Of a DNA stretch of 64,000 nt, positions 34,761-43,796 are shown piece by piece. This DNA comes from Mucilaginibacter sp. L3T2-6. GTDB taxonomy: Bacteria; Bacteroidota; Bacteroidia; Sphingobacteriales; Sphingobacteriaceae. How positions within the stretch are numbered: the first letter of the stretch is position 1; each line of letters opens with the position of its first letter. The notes beneath the pieces were generated by a model. It had not been told where the DNA came from. It made no database searches and was given only the letters and a program-made list of their open reading frames with translations. Location of the stretch: assembly GCF_030519355.1 (NCBI RefSeq), contig NZ_JAUMKC010000012.1:62001-126000 (forward strand), read 5' to 3'. The position numbers and the translations under genes are program-made.

Positions 34761-37700
34761 ATGAAATGTTTTAAATTCGTCCTGCTGGCGCTTACAGTAA
34801 TCTCTACAGCGTTAAAAGCCCAGCAAATCAAGCTCATAAACTCTGGCGAGCTAATTAACAAAGCAGCAGCACTTTACGACTCAAGTAAATACAAAAATGC
34901 CATCGCGTTGCTTAACGAAGTCAACCGCAGCGATACCAATTATGTGTGGTCTGTTTATGAAAAGGCTCTCAGCTGTGAAGCCGACAGCCAATATGCAGAA
35001 GCAATTAAATTATGCAAAGAAGGGCTTTCACTAAAGGAACAAAGAGACTACGAACCCGATTTATATAATACTTACGGGAACACATTGAATGATATAGGGC
35101 AGCCTGAAAACGCTCTGAAAATTTTCGATGCGGCCATCGCCAAATATCCGGCTTATTCCTTGCTTTATTTCAATAAAGGTGTTTCGTATATGGTATTAAA
35201 GCGGTATAACGACGCCGAACAATGGTTTCAGAAGACTTTGCTGATTAACCCATATATGTACAGTGCCCATTATCAATTGGGCTTAGTCGCCCTGATGCAG
35301 GGAAAAATAGTACCGGCGATGTTAAGTTTTACCGGGTATTTGTTAGTTACCCCGTCAGGGCGCTATTGGTCAAAGGCTATCAAATTACTCGATGCAATTA
35401 GTAAAAGTACCGACGATGTCCTCGATCTGAAAAATAAGCGCAGCCTTAACCCCGACGAAAATTACCAGCAAGTAGAAGATATTGTGCTTTCGAAAATAGC
35501 GCTCGATCAATCATACAAGCCGCTGATTTCGCTTGACGATCCGATATCGCGGCAAATACAGGCGGTATTTGAAAAACTGGAGTATAAAGAAACAGATAAC
35601 GATTTTTGGATACAGTATTACCTGCCCTATTTTAAAAAGGTATATGCCACCGGCAAGTTCGAAGCAATGATTTACCATTCGTTCTCGAACGTGAACATTC
35701 CGGTAATCCAGGAGTACAACAAAAAGAATAAAAAAGAACTGGAAACATTTGTGAATGATGCAGCAAGTTACTTCGACCCCATCCGCGAAAGCCGGGAACT
35801 GATGTATTCAAAAAGAGCCGGGGTTACCAACCGCTACTATTTTGAAGACGGAAAATTGGCTGGTAAAGGCGTTTTGGGTAACGGTGGTAAAATACTTACC
35901 GGACCGTGGGAGTTATATTATGCATCAGGAAACATTAAGGCTCGCGGAAACTATAATGCAGCAGGGCAGCGTGAAGGCGATTGGACTTTTTATTACTTTC
36001 CCGGCATAATTAAGGCCAAAGAGCATTTTAAAGCAGGCAAACTGGATGGCCCGCAGGAATTTTATTTTGATAATGGAAACCTGTCTTCGAAAGAGAATGA
36101 CATAAATGATGAACTTGATGGCTTAAATATCGGGTACTACTATGGCGGTAACATCAAATCTGCAGCCTATTACAAGTTGGGGAAAAAGAACGGTGAAGAG
36201 AAAGATTATTACTCCAATGGTGCTCTAGAGTCGGTTGGTCATTACGCTGCCGGCGTTCAGACCGGCACGGCAACCGATTATTATAAAAGCGGGCAGGTTA
36301 AAGCCACGGCGCTATATGCCAACGGAAAAGAGGACGGCCCTTACAAGGCCTACTTCGAGAATGGAATTCCTTCAGTAGAAGGCCAGTACGTAAAGGACAA
36401 TGCCGAGGGTGAGTTTAAATACTATTATGAAAGCGGAAAAATAAAGGAAATCAGGAATTATTTAAATAATACTGAAGACGGCCTTCACCAGGAATATTTT
36501 GAAAATGGACAAATCTCAAGCACCTACACGCTAAAGAAAGGCAAGATCGATGGTGAAATCAGCACCTTTTATAAAGATGGGAAACTGCTTTCAAAATATA
36601 ATTATAACAATGGCATTGTTAAGTCTGCAAAATACTTCGATAAATCCGGCGCTCCACTGTCAAGTTCCGAATTAAAAGGAAATGCGATAGAAGTGATTAG
36701 TTTTAGTACGGATGGGCGTAAAAAATCGCGGGCCACATTTAATCAAAAAGGCGACTATATTGGGGCTGACACATTGTATTATCCATCAGGCAAAATAAGC
36801 CAGTTGGATATGTATAAGGATGGAGAATCCAACGGCCCCTCGATCAGCTGGTATTTGAATGGCAGGAAGAAATCGGAAACCAATATGGTAGCCGGTAAGG
36901 AAGACGGTTATTCTGCCTCGTACTTTAGCAATGGACAATTGCAAGTTGAGGGATGGGTAAAAGACGGCCAAACCCAGGGCGAATGGCGGTATTACGATGA
37001 GCAGGGGAAACTGACAGTCAAGTCATATTTTTCAAACGGTGATCTTGACGGATATAAGGAAATATATAATCCGGCCGGAAAAAAAACTGTTGAGGAAAAA
37101 TACCATAATGGATGGCTGGAAAAGGTAACGCAATTTGACGATGCCGGGAATGTGCTGGCGTTAGACAGCTTTCCGAAGGCCAGTGGCCAATACACCTTAT
37201 ATTATCCTGGTAAGCAAATAATGACGCAGGCCAATTATGTTAATGGCGATTTTGACGGCCCTTACAAAACGTTTTACTTCGACGGGAGCATAGAAACCGA
37301 AATGAGTTATAAGGAAGGTGTACTGGATGGTGGTTATGTGAGCTATTACTATGGCGGCAAAAAAGAAACCGAAGGCAAATTTGTAAACGGGGTAAAGACA
37401 GGTGAGTGGAAATCGTACGATGAAGACGGCAGGCTATATAGTACCATGACCTATGTAAATGACCAGCTTAACGGAACCAAAACCTATTACTTTGCAGAGA
37501 CAGGAAAACCTGACTATGCGGCTGAATACAAGGACGGTGTACAGGAAGGGGCCGCTAAAAAATATGACCCGGACGGCACTTTAGCCTACTTTGTGAATTA
37601 TGAGAATGGCGACGCTAAATCCATTTCGTATTTGGGAAAAGACGGCAAGGAAGTTACACCGGTGGCTGTTCCGTACACCGAAGAAGTGCTTACAGCCTAT

Positions 37701-38060
37701 TTTCCGAATGGGAAACCATCAAGGACATGCAGATATAGCAATGGCGTAAAGAACGGGCTGGAACAATTATTTTATAGCAATGGGCAGCTAAGATCAACAG
37801 ACACCACCGAGTACGGCGTATCCGGCGGTGTGGCAAAGGAGTATTATCCTAACGGGAAACTAAAATCGATATACAACTATAAGACCGACAATCCGGACGG
37901 CATTTGCCAGGAATTTTATGCGAACGGAACATTAAAAAAAGAGATGGTTTATGAAAATGGCGTCAATAACGGCCCGGTTAAATATTACAACGAAAATGGC
38001 AGGCTGTATAAAACAATGCTTTATAACTACGGTAAACTTCTATCGGTTAAAAATGAATAA
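34761..38060 (+). CDS. Secreted TPR plus MORN-like (YwqK-type) repeat protein
   Basis: About 1099 residues from the ATG at 34761; an upstream TTG adds nine non-signal residues. A signal peptide (1-20, ending LKAQQ) is followed by TPR helices over ~25-230 (YLLYFNKGVSYMVLKRYNDAEQWF type). From ~365 to the end there are about thirty repeats built on Y-Y-x-N/D/S-G-x-L/I...G-x-x-x-G, as in YwqK/MORN-like proteins. These beta-hairpin arrays are scaffolds. It overlaps the next gene by 8 bp. Likely periplasmic; partner unknown. Confidence 0.88.
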   Translation: MKCFKFVLLALTVISTALKAQQIKLINSGELINKAAALYDSSKYKNAIALLNEVNRSDTNYVWSVYEKALSCEADSQYAEAIKLCKEGLSLKEQRDYEPDLYNTYGNTLNDIGQPENALKIFDAAIAKYPAYSLLYFNKGVSYMVLKRYNDAEQWFQKTLLINPYMYSAHYQLGLVALMQGKIVPAMLSFTGYLLVTPSGRYWSKAIKLLDAISKSTDDVLDLKNKRSLNPDENYQQVEDIVLSKIALDQSYKPLISLDDPISRQIQAVFEKLEYKETDNDFWIQYYLPYFKKVYATGKFEAMIYHSFSNVNIPVIQEYNKKNKKELETFVNDAASYFDPIRESRELMYSKRAGVTNRYYFEDGKLAGKGVLGNGGKILTGPWELYYASGNIKARGNYNAAGQREGDWTFYYFPGIIKAKEHFKAGKLDGPQEFYFDNGNLSSKENDINDELDGLNIGYYYGGNIKSAAYYKLGKKNGEEKDYYSNGALESVGHYAAGVQTGTATDYYKSGQVKATALYANGKEDGPYKAYFENGIPSVEGQYVKDNAEGEFKYYYESGKIKEIRNYLNNTEDGLHQEYFENGQISSTYTLKKGKIDGEISTFYKDGKLLSKYNYNNGIVKSAKYFDKSGAPLSSSELKGNAIEVISFSTDGRKKSRATFNQKGDYIGADTLYYPSGKISQLDMYKDGESNGPSISWYLNGRKKSETNMVAGKEDGYSASYFSNGQLQVEGWVKDGQTQGEWRYYDEQGKLTVKSYFSNGDLDGYKEIYNPAGKKTVEEKYHNGWLEKVTQFDDAGNVLALDSFPKASGQYTLYYPGKQIMTQANYVNGDFDGPYKTFYFDGSIETEMSYKEGVLDGGYVSYYYGGKKETEGKFVNGVKTGEWKSYDEDGRLYSTMTYVNDQLNGTKTYYFAETGKPDYAAEYKDGVQEGAAKKYDPDGTLAYFVNYENGDAKSISYLGKDGKEVTPVAVPYTEEVLTAYFPNGKPSRTCRYSNGVKNGLEQLFYSNGQLRSTDTTEYGVSGGVAKEYYPNGKLKSIYNYKTDNPDGICQEFYANGTLKKEMVYENGVNNGPVKYYNENGRLYKTMLYNYGKLLSVKNE

Positions 38061-39975
38061 GTACTGTAGTGCACTTGTATTGCTGACGGCATACCTGCTT
38101 TTTTTCGTCAAAATTGCCGACGCGCAAAGCTTCGATGAAATACGCAAGCTTTACCCGGATGAAAAGGCCGTTTTTTTAAACCGCATGCTTGAGTACGACA
38201 TCAGATTGAAAGACGGACAGCCCTATGTAGAAAGCAGCCAGAACCAGCAAATAGAATACCTGTTGGGCAGTGCTACGACATATATGGGTGAATTTAGTTT
38301 CACGCACAGTGATTTTCAAAAGCTGCTTTCCTATGAGGCGTATACGCTTACACCTGCTGATAAAAAGTTAAAAGTAACCGACTTTAAAACCAGCATGGAT
38401 AAGGAAAGCTTTGTTTTTTATGATGACTTTAAACAAACTAAGTTCCGGTTTCCGGCTGTAGAGCCTGGTGCAATAGGTAATCTGCAGGTATCATGGCAGA
38501 ATAAAGACCCTCATTTGTTGTCGCCGTTTTATTTTACAAGTTATATACCTGCGGTTAACAGCGAACTTAAAATTACGGTATCAAAAGATATATTGTTAAA
38601 ATATCAACTCTCAGGCCTTGATACAGCAAATATTAAGGTACGCGTGGAGAGCAGGCGCCGCAGTAATATCTACACATTTCAGTACAAAAACTGCCCGGCG
38701 GATAAATCGTATGCTGATGCACCCGGATATGCCTGGTATTTACCCCACGTGGTGTTTTACATAGATAGCTATACAGATGGTAAAGGCACTACTGTGCCTT
38801 ATCTGTCAAATGCCGGCGATTTATACCGGTTAAGTTATAGTTACATTAGCAAAGTAAACACTAATGTAAGTCCGGAGCTTAAACATGTTGTCGATTCGCT
38901 TACCGCTAAACTAACTACCGATGAAGCCAGGGCCCGTACTATTTATTCATGGGTGCAGCATAATATAAAATACGTTGCCTTTGAAGACGGAATGGCGGGC
39001 TTCGTACCGCGGGACGCCGGCCTGATCTGCAGCAGGCGCTTCGGTGATTGTAAAGATATGGCCAGCATACTTACACAAATGCTGAATATAGCCGGGGTAA
39101 AAGCCTATTTTACCTGGATAGGTACCCGCGAGCTTCCTTACAAATTTACTTGTACGCCATTGCCGCTGGTCAGCAACCATATGATTTGCACTGCCAGCAT
39201 AAACGGCAAATTCATTTTCCTGGATGGAACGGACCCTACGTGTGTGTTTGGCATGCCATCGTCAGGTATCCAGGATAAAGAGGCCATGGTTTCCCTTAGT
39301 GAAAAAGACTATAAAATTTTAAAGGTGCCAACGGTGGAAAAAAATCAAAACATGCTGGTTGATACAACGTGGTTGGAATTGACCCCGTCGGGTATTAAAG
39401 GAAGAGTAAAACAACAGTTGAAAGGCTACTTTTCCACTGAAATATATGGAAAGCTGATGTATTGGGACCAAAAGGAGATGCATGAGCATATGGAAGGCTT
39501 GTTTGAAAGAGGATCGAATAAATTTAAACTCGATACTTTTTACGTAGACCGCAAACCTACCACCGATGAGATTTGCTTATCAGCCGATTTTAGTTTGCCT
39601 GACTATGCTAAAAAGGTTGCGGGCGATTACTACCTTAATTTGAATCTTTTTAAGCTTTTTCAGGATGAACATATTGATTACCCTAAACGGAAAGCGCCGG
39701 TGGAACGAAATTTTAATTCCATAAAAAAGTTTGTTACGATGCTAAAGGTGCCTGAAGGGTATAAAGTATCGTACCTGCCGGCCGGCAGAGCTTATCATAA
39801 CAAAGTTTGGAGTTTTAATCTGCAATATGAACAAAAAGCTAATTATGTTGTGCTAACTCAGGAGTTTGATAATGACAGCCTGCTGCTTACCAATAATGAC
39901 TTTGAACTTTGGAATAAAGCCCTTGAAAACCTTTTCCCTTTATATAAAGAAACGCTAAGCCTTTCGAAAATCTAA
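38053..39975 (+). CDS. DUF3857/transglutaminase-like protein, catalytic triad intact
   Basis: About 640 residues from the ATG at 38053; the longer open frame would read back into the previous gene. Signal peptide ends near residue 25 (KIADAQS). A DUF3857-type beta domain is followed by a transglutaminase-like core with Cys333 (RFGDCKDMASIL), His376 (SNHMICTASING) and Asp391 (FLDGTDPTC), a complete triad. A C-terminal beta domain ends the protein. Probably periplasmic cysteine peptidase or amidase-like. Its neighbour lacks the triad. Confidence 0.9.
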   Translation: MNKYCSALVLLTAYLLFFVKIADAQSFDEIRKLYPDEKAVFLNRMLEYDIRLKDGQPYVESSQNQQIEYLLGSATTYMGEFSFTHSDFQKLLSYEAYTLTPADKKLKVTDFKTSMDKESFVFYDDFKQTKFRFPAVEPGAIGNLQVSWQNKDPHLLSPFYFTSYIPAVNSELKITVSKDILLKYQLSGLDTANIKVRVESRRRSNIYTFQYKNCPADKSYADAPGYAWYLPHVVFYIDSYTDGKGTTVPYLSNAGDLYRLSYSYISKVNTNVSPELKHVVDSLTAKLTTDEARARTIYSWVQHNIKYVAFEDGMAGFVPRDAGLICSRRFGDCKDMASILTQMLNIAGVKAYFTWIGTRELPYKFTCTPLPLVSNHMICTASINGKFIFLDGTDPTCVFGMPSSGIQDKEAMVSLSEKDYKILKVPTVEKNQNMLVDTTWLELTPSGIKGRVKQQLKGYFSTEIYGKLMYWDQKEMHEHMEGLFERGSNKFKLDTFYVDRKPTTDEICLSADFSLPDYAKKVAGDYYLNLNLFKLFQDEHIDYPKRKAPVERNFNSIKKFVTMLKVPEGYKVSYLPAGRAYHNKVWSFNLQYEQKANYVVLTQEFDNDSLLLTNNDFELWNKALENLFPLYKETLSLSKI

Positions 39976-39982
39976 ACTTAAA

Positions 39983-41959
39983 ATGAAGAAAAAAATCACA
40001 ATTGGGGCAATAATGGTGCTTTGTGCCACCCAGGGTCTATACGCTCAAAACCCGGGTATTGAGAAAGAAAGCTGGGTAGCGAAACCCGTGATATTTACAC
40101 CGGATAGTAAATACAGCAAGGAATCGGCGGTAATCATTTACGATAAACGCAGGATGGAATACATCGACATTTCGAAGGACGAAATAACAGCTTATTATAC
40201 ACTGCATAAAATTATCCATATTAATGATGATCGCGGAATTGAAAGCTTTAACAAGATATATCTGGGCATTGGTGAAAGCCAGGACGTAGTTGATGTAAAG
40301 GCACGTACAGTGCTGCCGGGTGGCAAAATCATCCAGCTTGACAAAAGCAATATAAAAGATATACAAGACAAGGACGGCAGTACATACAAGATATTTGCAA
40401 TGGATGGCCTGGAGAAAGGTTGCGATGTTGAATATTTTTACACCTATAAGCGCCCGACCGGTTTTTTCGGGAAAGAAATTGTGCAAACATCTATCCCGGT
40501 GCTTGAAGCATCTGTACAGATAGTAGCGCCCAAGCGACTGAAATTCGACACCAAATCGTACAATTGTGAACTGTCGCCTATAGATACGGTTATTAACGAC
40601 AAACGCATAATCCAATGCAACTTTAAAGAGATACAGGGAATCGGAGAGGAAAAATATGCTTATGACGACGCTAACTTTAAGAGAGTTGAATATAAGCTAT
40701 CATACAATGAGTCGGTAAATAAAGGCGAACGTTTAAATACCTGGAATGGGCTTGCCAAGCGGATATATGGCGTATACACTTACTATACCGACAGGGAGAA
40801 AAAAGCCATTGCCGATATGGTAATTAAAAACGGGTGGGCCACAACGGAAGGTGAAGCCGCAAAAATCATGTCTGTTGAAAACTATATCAAAAAGAACATC
40901 TCGTATGATGAGGACGTGAAAAGTGAAGAAGGCAATATGCTTGCAAAAGTTATTCAGACCAAATCAGCAGGGATGGTTGGTATTATGCGGCTTTACAGTG
41001 CTATTTTTGAAAACCTGGGCGTAAAGTACCAGTTTGTACTAACCGGCGACCGGGAAAAATACTTTATTGACAGGCAATTCGAAAACTGGAACAATTGCGA
41101 TTACCCCGTATTTTATTTTCCGGCCGAAAATAAGTTTATGGCGCCTACCCGGCCTGATTACCGCTATCCGTGGATTGTGCCTCAATGGGGCGCCACCAAT
41201 GCCCTGTTTTGCAAGCCTGCTTCTTTAGGTAATTTTTCCACAGCAATAGCCGAGATAAAAAATATTCCACTGGAGGATTATACCCAGTCAATTGAGAATA
41301 TTGAAGCAAAACTGCAATTAACCGGTACGCTCGACTCGTTGACCATTGACGAAAAACAAATATTTGCCGGTTATGAAGCGCCTCCTATGCGGGATGCTTT
41401 TAATTTTTCAAATGATGAACAAAAGAAAGAATTATTCAAAGCCATTGCCAAGCAGTTTACCGGTTCAGACAATGTCATTTCCTCAGAGGTATTAAACAAA
41501 GAGTTTGAGAACGAGAACACGAATCGGCCTTTAATTGTACACACCATAACACGGTCAGGTGAGTTTATTGAAAAAGCGGGGGATAAGTTGCTCGTAAAAA
41601 TCGGCATGGCTATCGGCCCGCAGGTGGAGATGTACCAGGATAAACCACGGCAACAGCCGGTGAATCTTGATTTCGGCCATGTGGAAGAAAGGAAAATTGA
41701 GCTCACTATACCTGACGGCTATACAATAAAGAACCTGAATGATATTAAGATGTCGCAGACGTTTAAAGACGGAGACGATCAAACAATGGGATTTGTATCG
41801 GATTACGAATTAAAAGACAATGTGCTAACTGTGCACATTATGGAAGAATACCAAAAGACATTTTACCCCCTTGCACAATTTGATCAGTTCAGGAAAATTA
41901 TTAACGCGTCATCTGATTTTAACAAAGTAGTATTAGTTCTTGAAAAGAAAACGACATAA
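39983..41959 (+). CDS. DUF3857/transglutaminase-like protein, triad degenerate
   Basis: A 658-residue secreted protein (signal ends near residue 21, GLYAQN). It shares the DUF3857 layout (TAYYTLHKIIHINDDRGIESF; KARTVLPGGKIIQLDKSNIKD). At the transglutaminase position, NMLAKVIQTKSAGMVGIMRL has no Cys where its neighbour has GDCKD, and the His and Asp region reads NCDYPVFYFPAENKFMAP. It therefore looks catalytically dead and may be a partner or inhibitor. It begins 7 bp after the active paralogue. Confidence 0.88.
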   Translation: MKKKITIGAIMVLCATQGLYAQNPGIEKESWVAKPVIFTPDSKYSKESAVIIYDKRRMEYIDISKDEITAYYTLHKIIHINDDRGIESFNKIYLGIGESQDVVDVKARTVLPGGKIIQLDKSNIKDIQDKDGSTYKIFAMDGLEKGCDVEYFYTYKRPTGFFGKEIVQTSIPVLEASVQIVAPKRLKFDTKSYNCELSPIDTVINDKRIIQCNFKEIQGIGEEKYAYDDANFKRVEYKLSYNESVNKGERLNTWNGLAKRIYGVYTYYTDREKKAIADMVIKNGWATTEGEAAKIMSVENYIKKNISYDEDVKSEEGNMLAKVIQTKSAGMVGIMRLYSAIFENLGVKYQFVLTGDREKYFIDRQFENWNNCDYPVFYFPAENKFMAPTRPDYRYPWIVPQWGATNALFCKPASLGNFSTAIAEIKNIPLEDYTQSIENIEAKLQLTGTLDSLTIDEKQIFAGYEAPPMRDAFNFSNDEQKKELFKAIAKQFTGSDNVISSEVLNKEFENENTNRPLIVHTITRSGEFIEKAGDKLLVKIGMAIGPQVEMYQDKPRQQPVNLDFGHVEERKIELTIPDGYTIKNLNDIKMSQTFKDGDDQTMGFVSDYELKDNVLTVHIMEEYQKTFYPLAQFDQFRKIINASSDFNKVVLVLEKKTT

Positions 41960-41987
41960 AAACAAGTCAGTCAATATTATAAACATT

Positions 41988-42020
41988 AAAGGGTTAATTT
42001 AACTGCCCCTTTGTTTTTTT
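41988..42020 (+). terminator. Rho-independent terminator after the MORN/transglutaminase operon
   Basis: AAAGGG (41988-41993) pairs with CCCTTT (42007-42012), with additional pairing inside the loop, followed by G and seven T. It lies about 30 bp after the last stop of the three-gene operon. Confidence 0.75.
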
Positions 42021-42120
42021 ATACCGGCTTTCTTTTTTTTACTCATAAATCATTCCGGTGAAATCAAATGACTAAACCGGCATTATAGATTACTATTAAA
42101 ACATTTCATAAACTTGTATT

Positions 42121-42897
42121 ATGAAAATCGCTACCTATAATGTAAACGGGGTAAATGGCCGCCTGCCGGTGCTGCTGCGCTGGCTGGAGGAAACTGCGCC
42201 TGATGTTGTTTGTCTGCAGGAGTTGAAAGCTCCGCAGGAAAAATTCCCGGAGCAGGCCATCACCGACGCAGGGTATAACGCCATCTGGCACGGCCAGAAA
42301 AGCTGGAACGGTGTAGCCATATTGGCCCGCGACATGCAGATTAACGAAGTAAGACGCGCACTTCCGGGCGATCCGGAGGATGAGCATAGTCGTTATATTG
42401 AGGCGGAGGTTAACAACATTACCGTCGGTTGCCTTTACCTGCCAAACGGCAACCCCGCCCCAGGGCCTAAGTTTGATTATAAACTGCGCTGGTTTGAGCG
42501 CCTGCAACTGCACGCCGCCGAATTACTGGCGTCTGAAATGCCTGTGGTGCTTACCGGCGACTACAACGTTATGCCAACCGAGATTGATGTTTATAAACCC
42601 GAGCGTTGGGTAAATGATGCCTTATTCAGACCTGAAACGCGTACCGCGTTTAAAACGTTGATTGAGCAAGGCTGGACAGATGCCATCCGCAAGCTGTATC
42701 CGGATGAAGTTATCTATACGTTTTTCGATTACTTCCGGAATGCTTATGAACGCAACGCAGGCCTGCGCATCGACCATTTTTTACTAAGCCCCCAGTTAGA
42801 GAAACGGCTGAAAGCCGGCGCCGTAGACCGCAATGTACGCGGCTGGGAAAAAAGCAGCGACCATTGCCCGGTATGGATCGAGCTGGCTGATGAGTGA
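42121..42897 (+). CDS. xth: Exodeoxyribonuclease III
   Basis: A 258-residue AP endonuclease/3'-5' exonuclease of the EEP superfamily. KIATYNVNGVNGRLP holds the first metal Asn, VCLQELKAP the Glu, TGDYNVMPTEIDV the Asp-Asn pair, RIDHFLL the Asp, and KSSDHCPVWIEL the terminal Asp-His. All active-site residues are present. It acts in base excision repair in the cytoplasm. The gluQ ATG is 5 bp downstream, and a GTG overlapping the stop offers an alternative coupled start. Confidence 0.95.
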   Translation: MKIATYNVNGVNGRLPVLLRWLEETAPDVVCLQELKAPQEKFPEQAITDAGYNAIWHGQKSWNGVAILARDMQINEVRRALPGDPEDEHSRYIEAEVNNITVGCLYLPNGNPAPGPKFDYKLRWFERLQLHAAELLASEMPVVLTGDYNVMPTEIDVYKPERWVNDALFRPETRTAFKTLIEQGWTDAIRKLYPDEVIYTFFDYFRNAYERNAGLRIDHFLLSPQLEKRLKAGAVDRNVRGWEKSSDHCPVWIELADE

Positions 42898-42902
42898 ACG
42901 CC

Positions 42903-43778
42903 ATGAGCAGCGGCCCGCATTTTCACAGAACTCGTATCGCACCGACACCAAGTGGATTTTTGCATTTGGGTAACGTTTTATCATTTAGTATAACAGCGAC
43001 CCTTGCCAGAAAAACTGGTGCTAAGATTTTGCTTCGGATTGACGACATGGACCAAACTCGGGCTGATGCACGTTATGTACAGGATGTTTTTGATACGCTA
43101 AATTTCCTCGGAATCCCCTGGGATGAAGGACCGGCAAACACTGAAGATTTTGAAAGGAATTACTCGCAAATCCACCGGTTAAATTTGTATAACCAGGCGC
43201 TCGAAAAACTTTACACCAAAGGGCTGATTTATGGCTGCGGGTGTTCGCGGAAACAATTGGCCACCCGAAACTGCCCTTGCGCCGGCAAACATATGCCTTT
43301 TGACACAATGGATGTAAGCTGGAGACTGAAGACGGATACCCAAACCGTTCTGAACATACAGGATTATAAAGGCGGAGTAGTCCAGGCTGTATTGCCGCCA
43401 GAAATGGAAAACTTTGTGGTGAAACGCCGGGATGGCTTACCGGCTTACCAGCTTACATCTGTTATAGACGACCTTCATTACGGGATAGACTTTATTGTTC
43501 GGGGGCAAGACTTATGGGCGTCTACCGTCGCGCAGGCCTATCTGGCTTCGGTACTTAATGAAAAACAGTTTGCCAGTATTACTTTTTACCATCACCCGTT
43601 GTTAATGGAATCGCCCGGTAAAAAGCTTTCCAAATCAGCCGGGGCCACATCCGTAAAACACATGTGCGAACAAGGCAAAGCTGCGGGCGAGATTTTTGAG
43701 ATTATTTGCAGCATGCTGGGCCTTGCTAAACCTGTAACCAACTGGCAGCAGCTGGCGGACCAAGCGCTGATGATTTGA
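42903..43778 (+). CDS. gluQ: Glutamyl-Q tRNA(Asp) synthetase-like protein
   Basis: About 291 residues from the ATG at 42903 (MSSGPHFHRTRIAPTPSG); a GTG at 42894 is also possible. It is a truncated class I GluRS with HIGH as HLGN (PSGFLHLGNVLSF), KMSKS as KLSKS (ESPGKKLSKSAGATS), and a CGCS...CPC cluster that likely binds zinc. There is no anticodon-binding domain, as in GluQ, which glutamylates queuosine in tRNA(Asp). Charging of tRNA itself is unlikely. Paired with exonuclease III. Confidence 0.85.
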   Translation: MSSGPHFHRTRIAPTPSGFLHLGNVLSFSITATLARKTGAKILLRIDDMDQTRADARYVQDVFDTLNFLGIPWDEGPANTEDFERNYSQIHRLNLYNQALEKLYTKGLIYGCGCSRKQLATRNCPCAGKHMPFDTMDVSWRLKTDTQTVLNIQDYKGGVVQAVLPPEMENFVVKRRDGLPAYQLTSVIDDLHYGIDFIVRGQDLWASTVAQAYLASVLNEKQFASITFYHHPLLMESPGKKLSKSAGATSVKHMCEQGKAAGEIFEIICSMLGLAKPVTNWQQLADQALMI

Positions 43779-43796
43779 GAGACAGCCCTTGACTCG

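Noticed and set aside
37951..38052. Longer start for the first transglutaminase-like protein
   Set aside because: It lies inside the MORN gene in another frame; the ATG at 38053 is followed by a good signal peptide.
34761..38060. Reading the repeat protein as a toxin-antitoxin antitoxin because of YwqK-like repeats
   Set aside because: The protein is secreted and ~1100 residues, with no toxin gene nearby. The antitoxin label in databases does not fit; scaffold is the safer description.
34761..38060. DNA tandem repeat or CRISPR-like array in the repeat gene
   Set aside because: The periodicity is at protein level only; DNA units differ in length and sequence, and no identical spacers and repeats occur.
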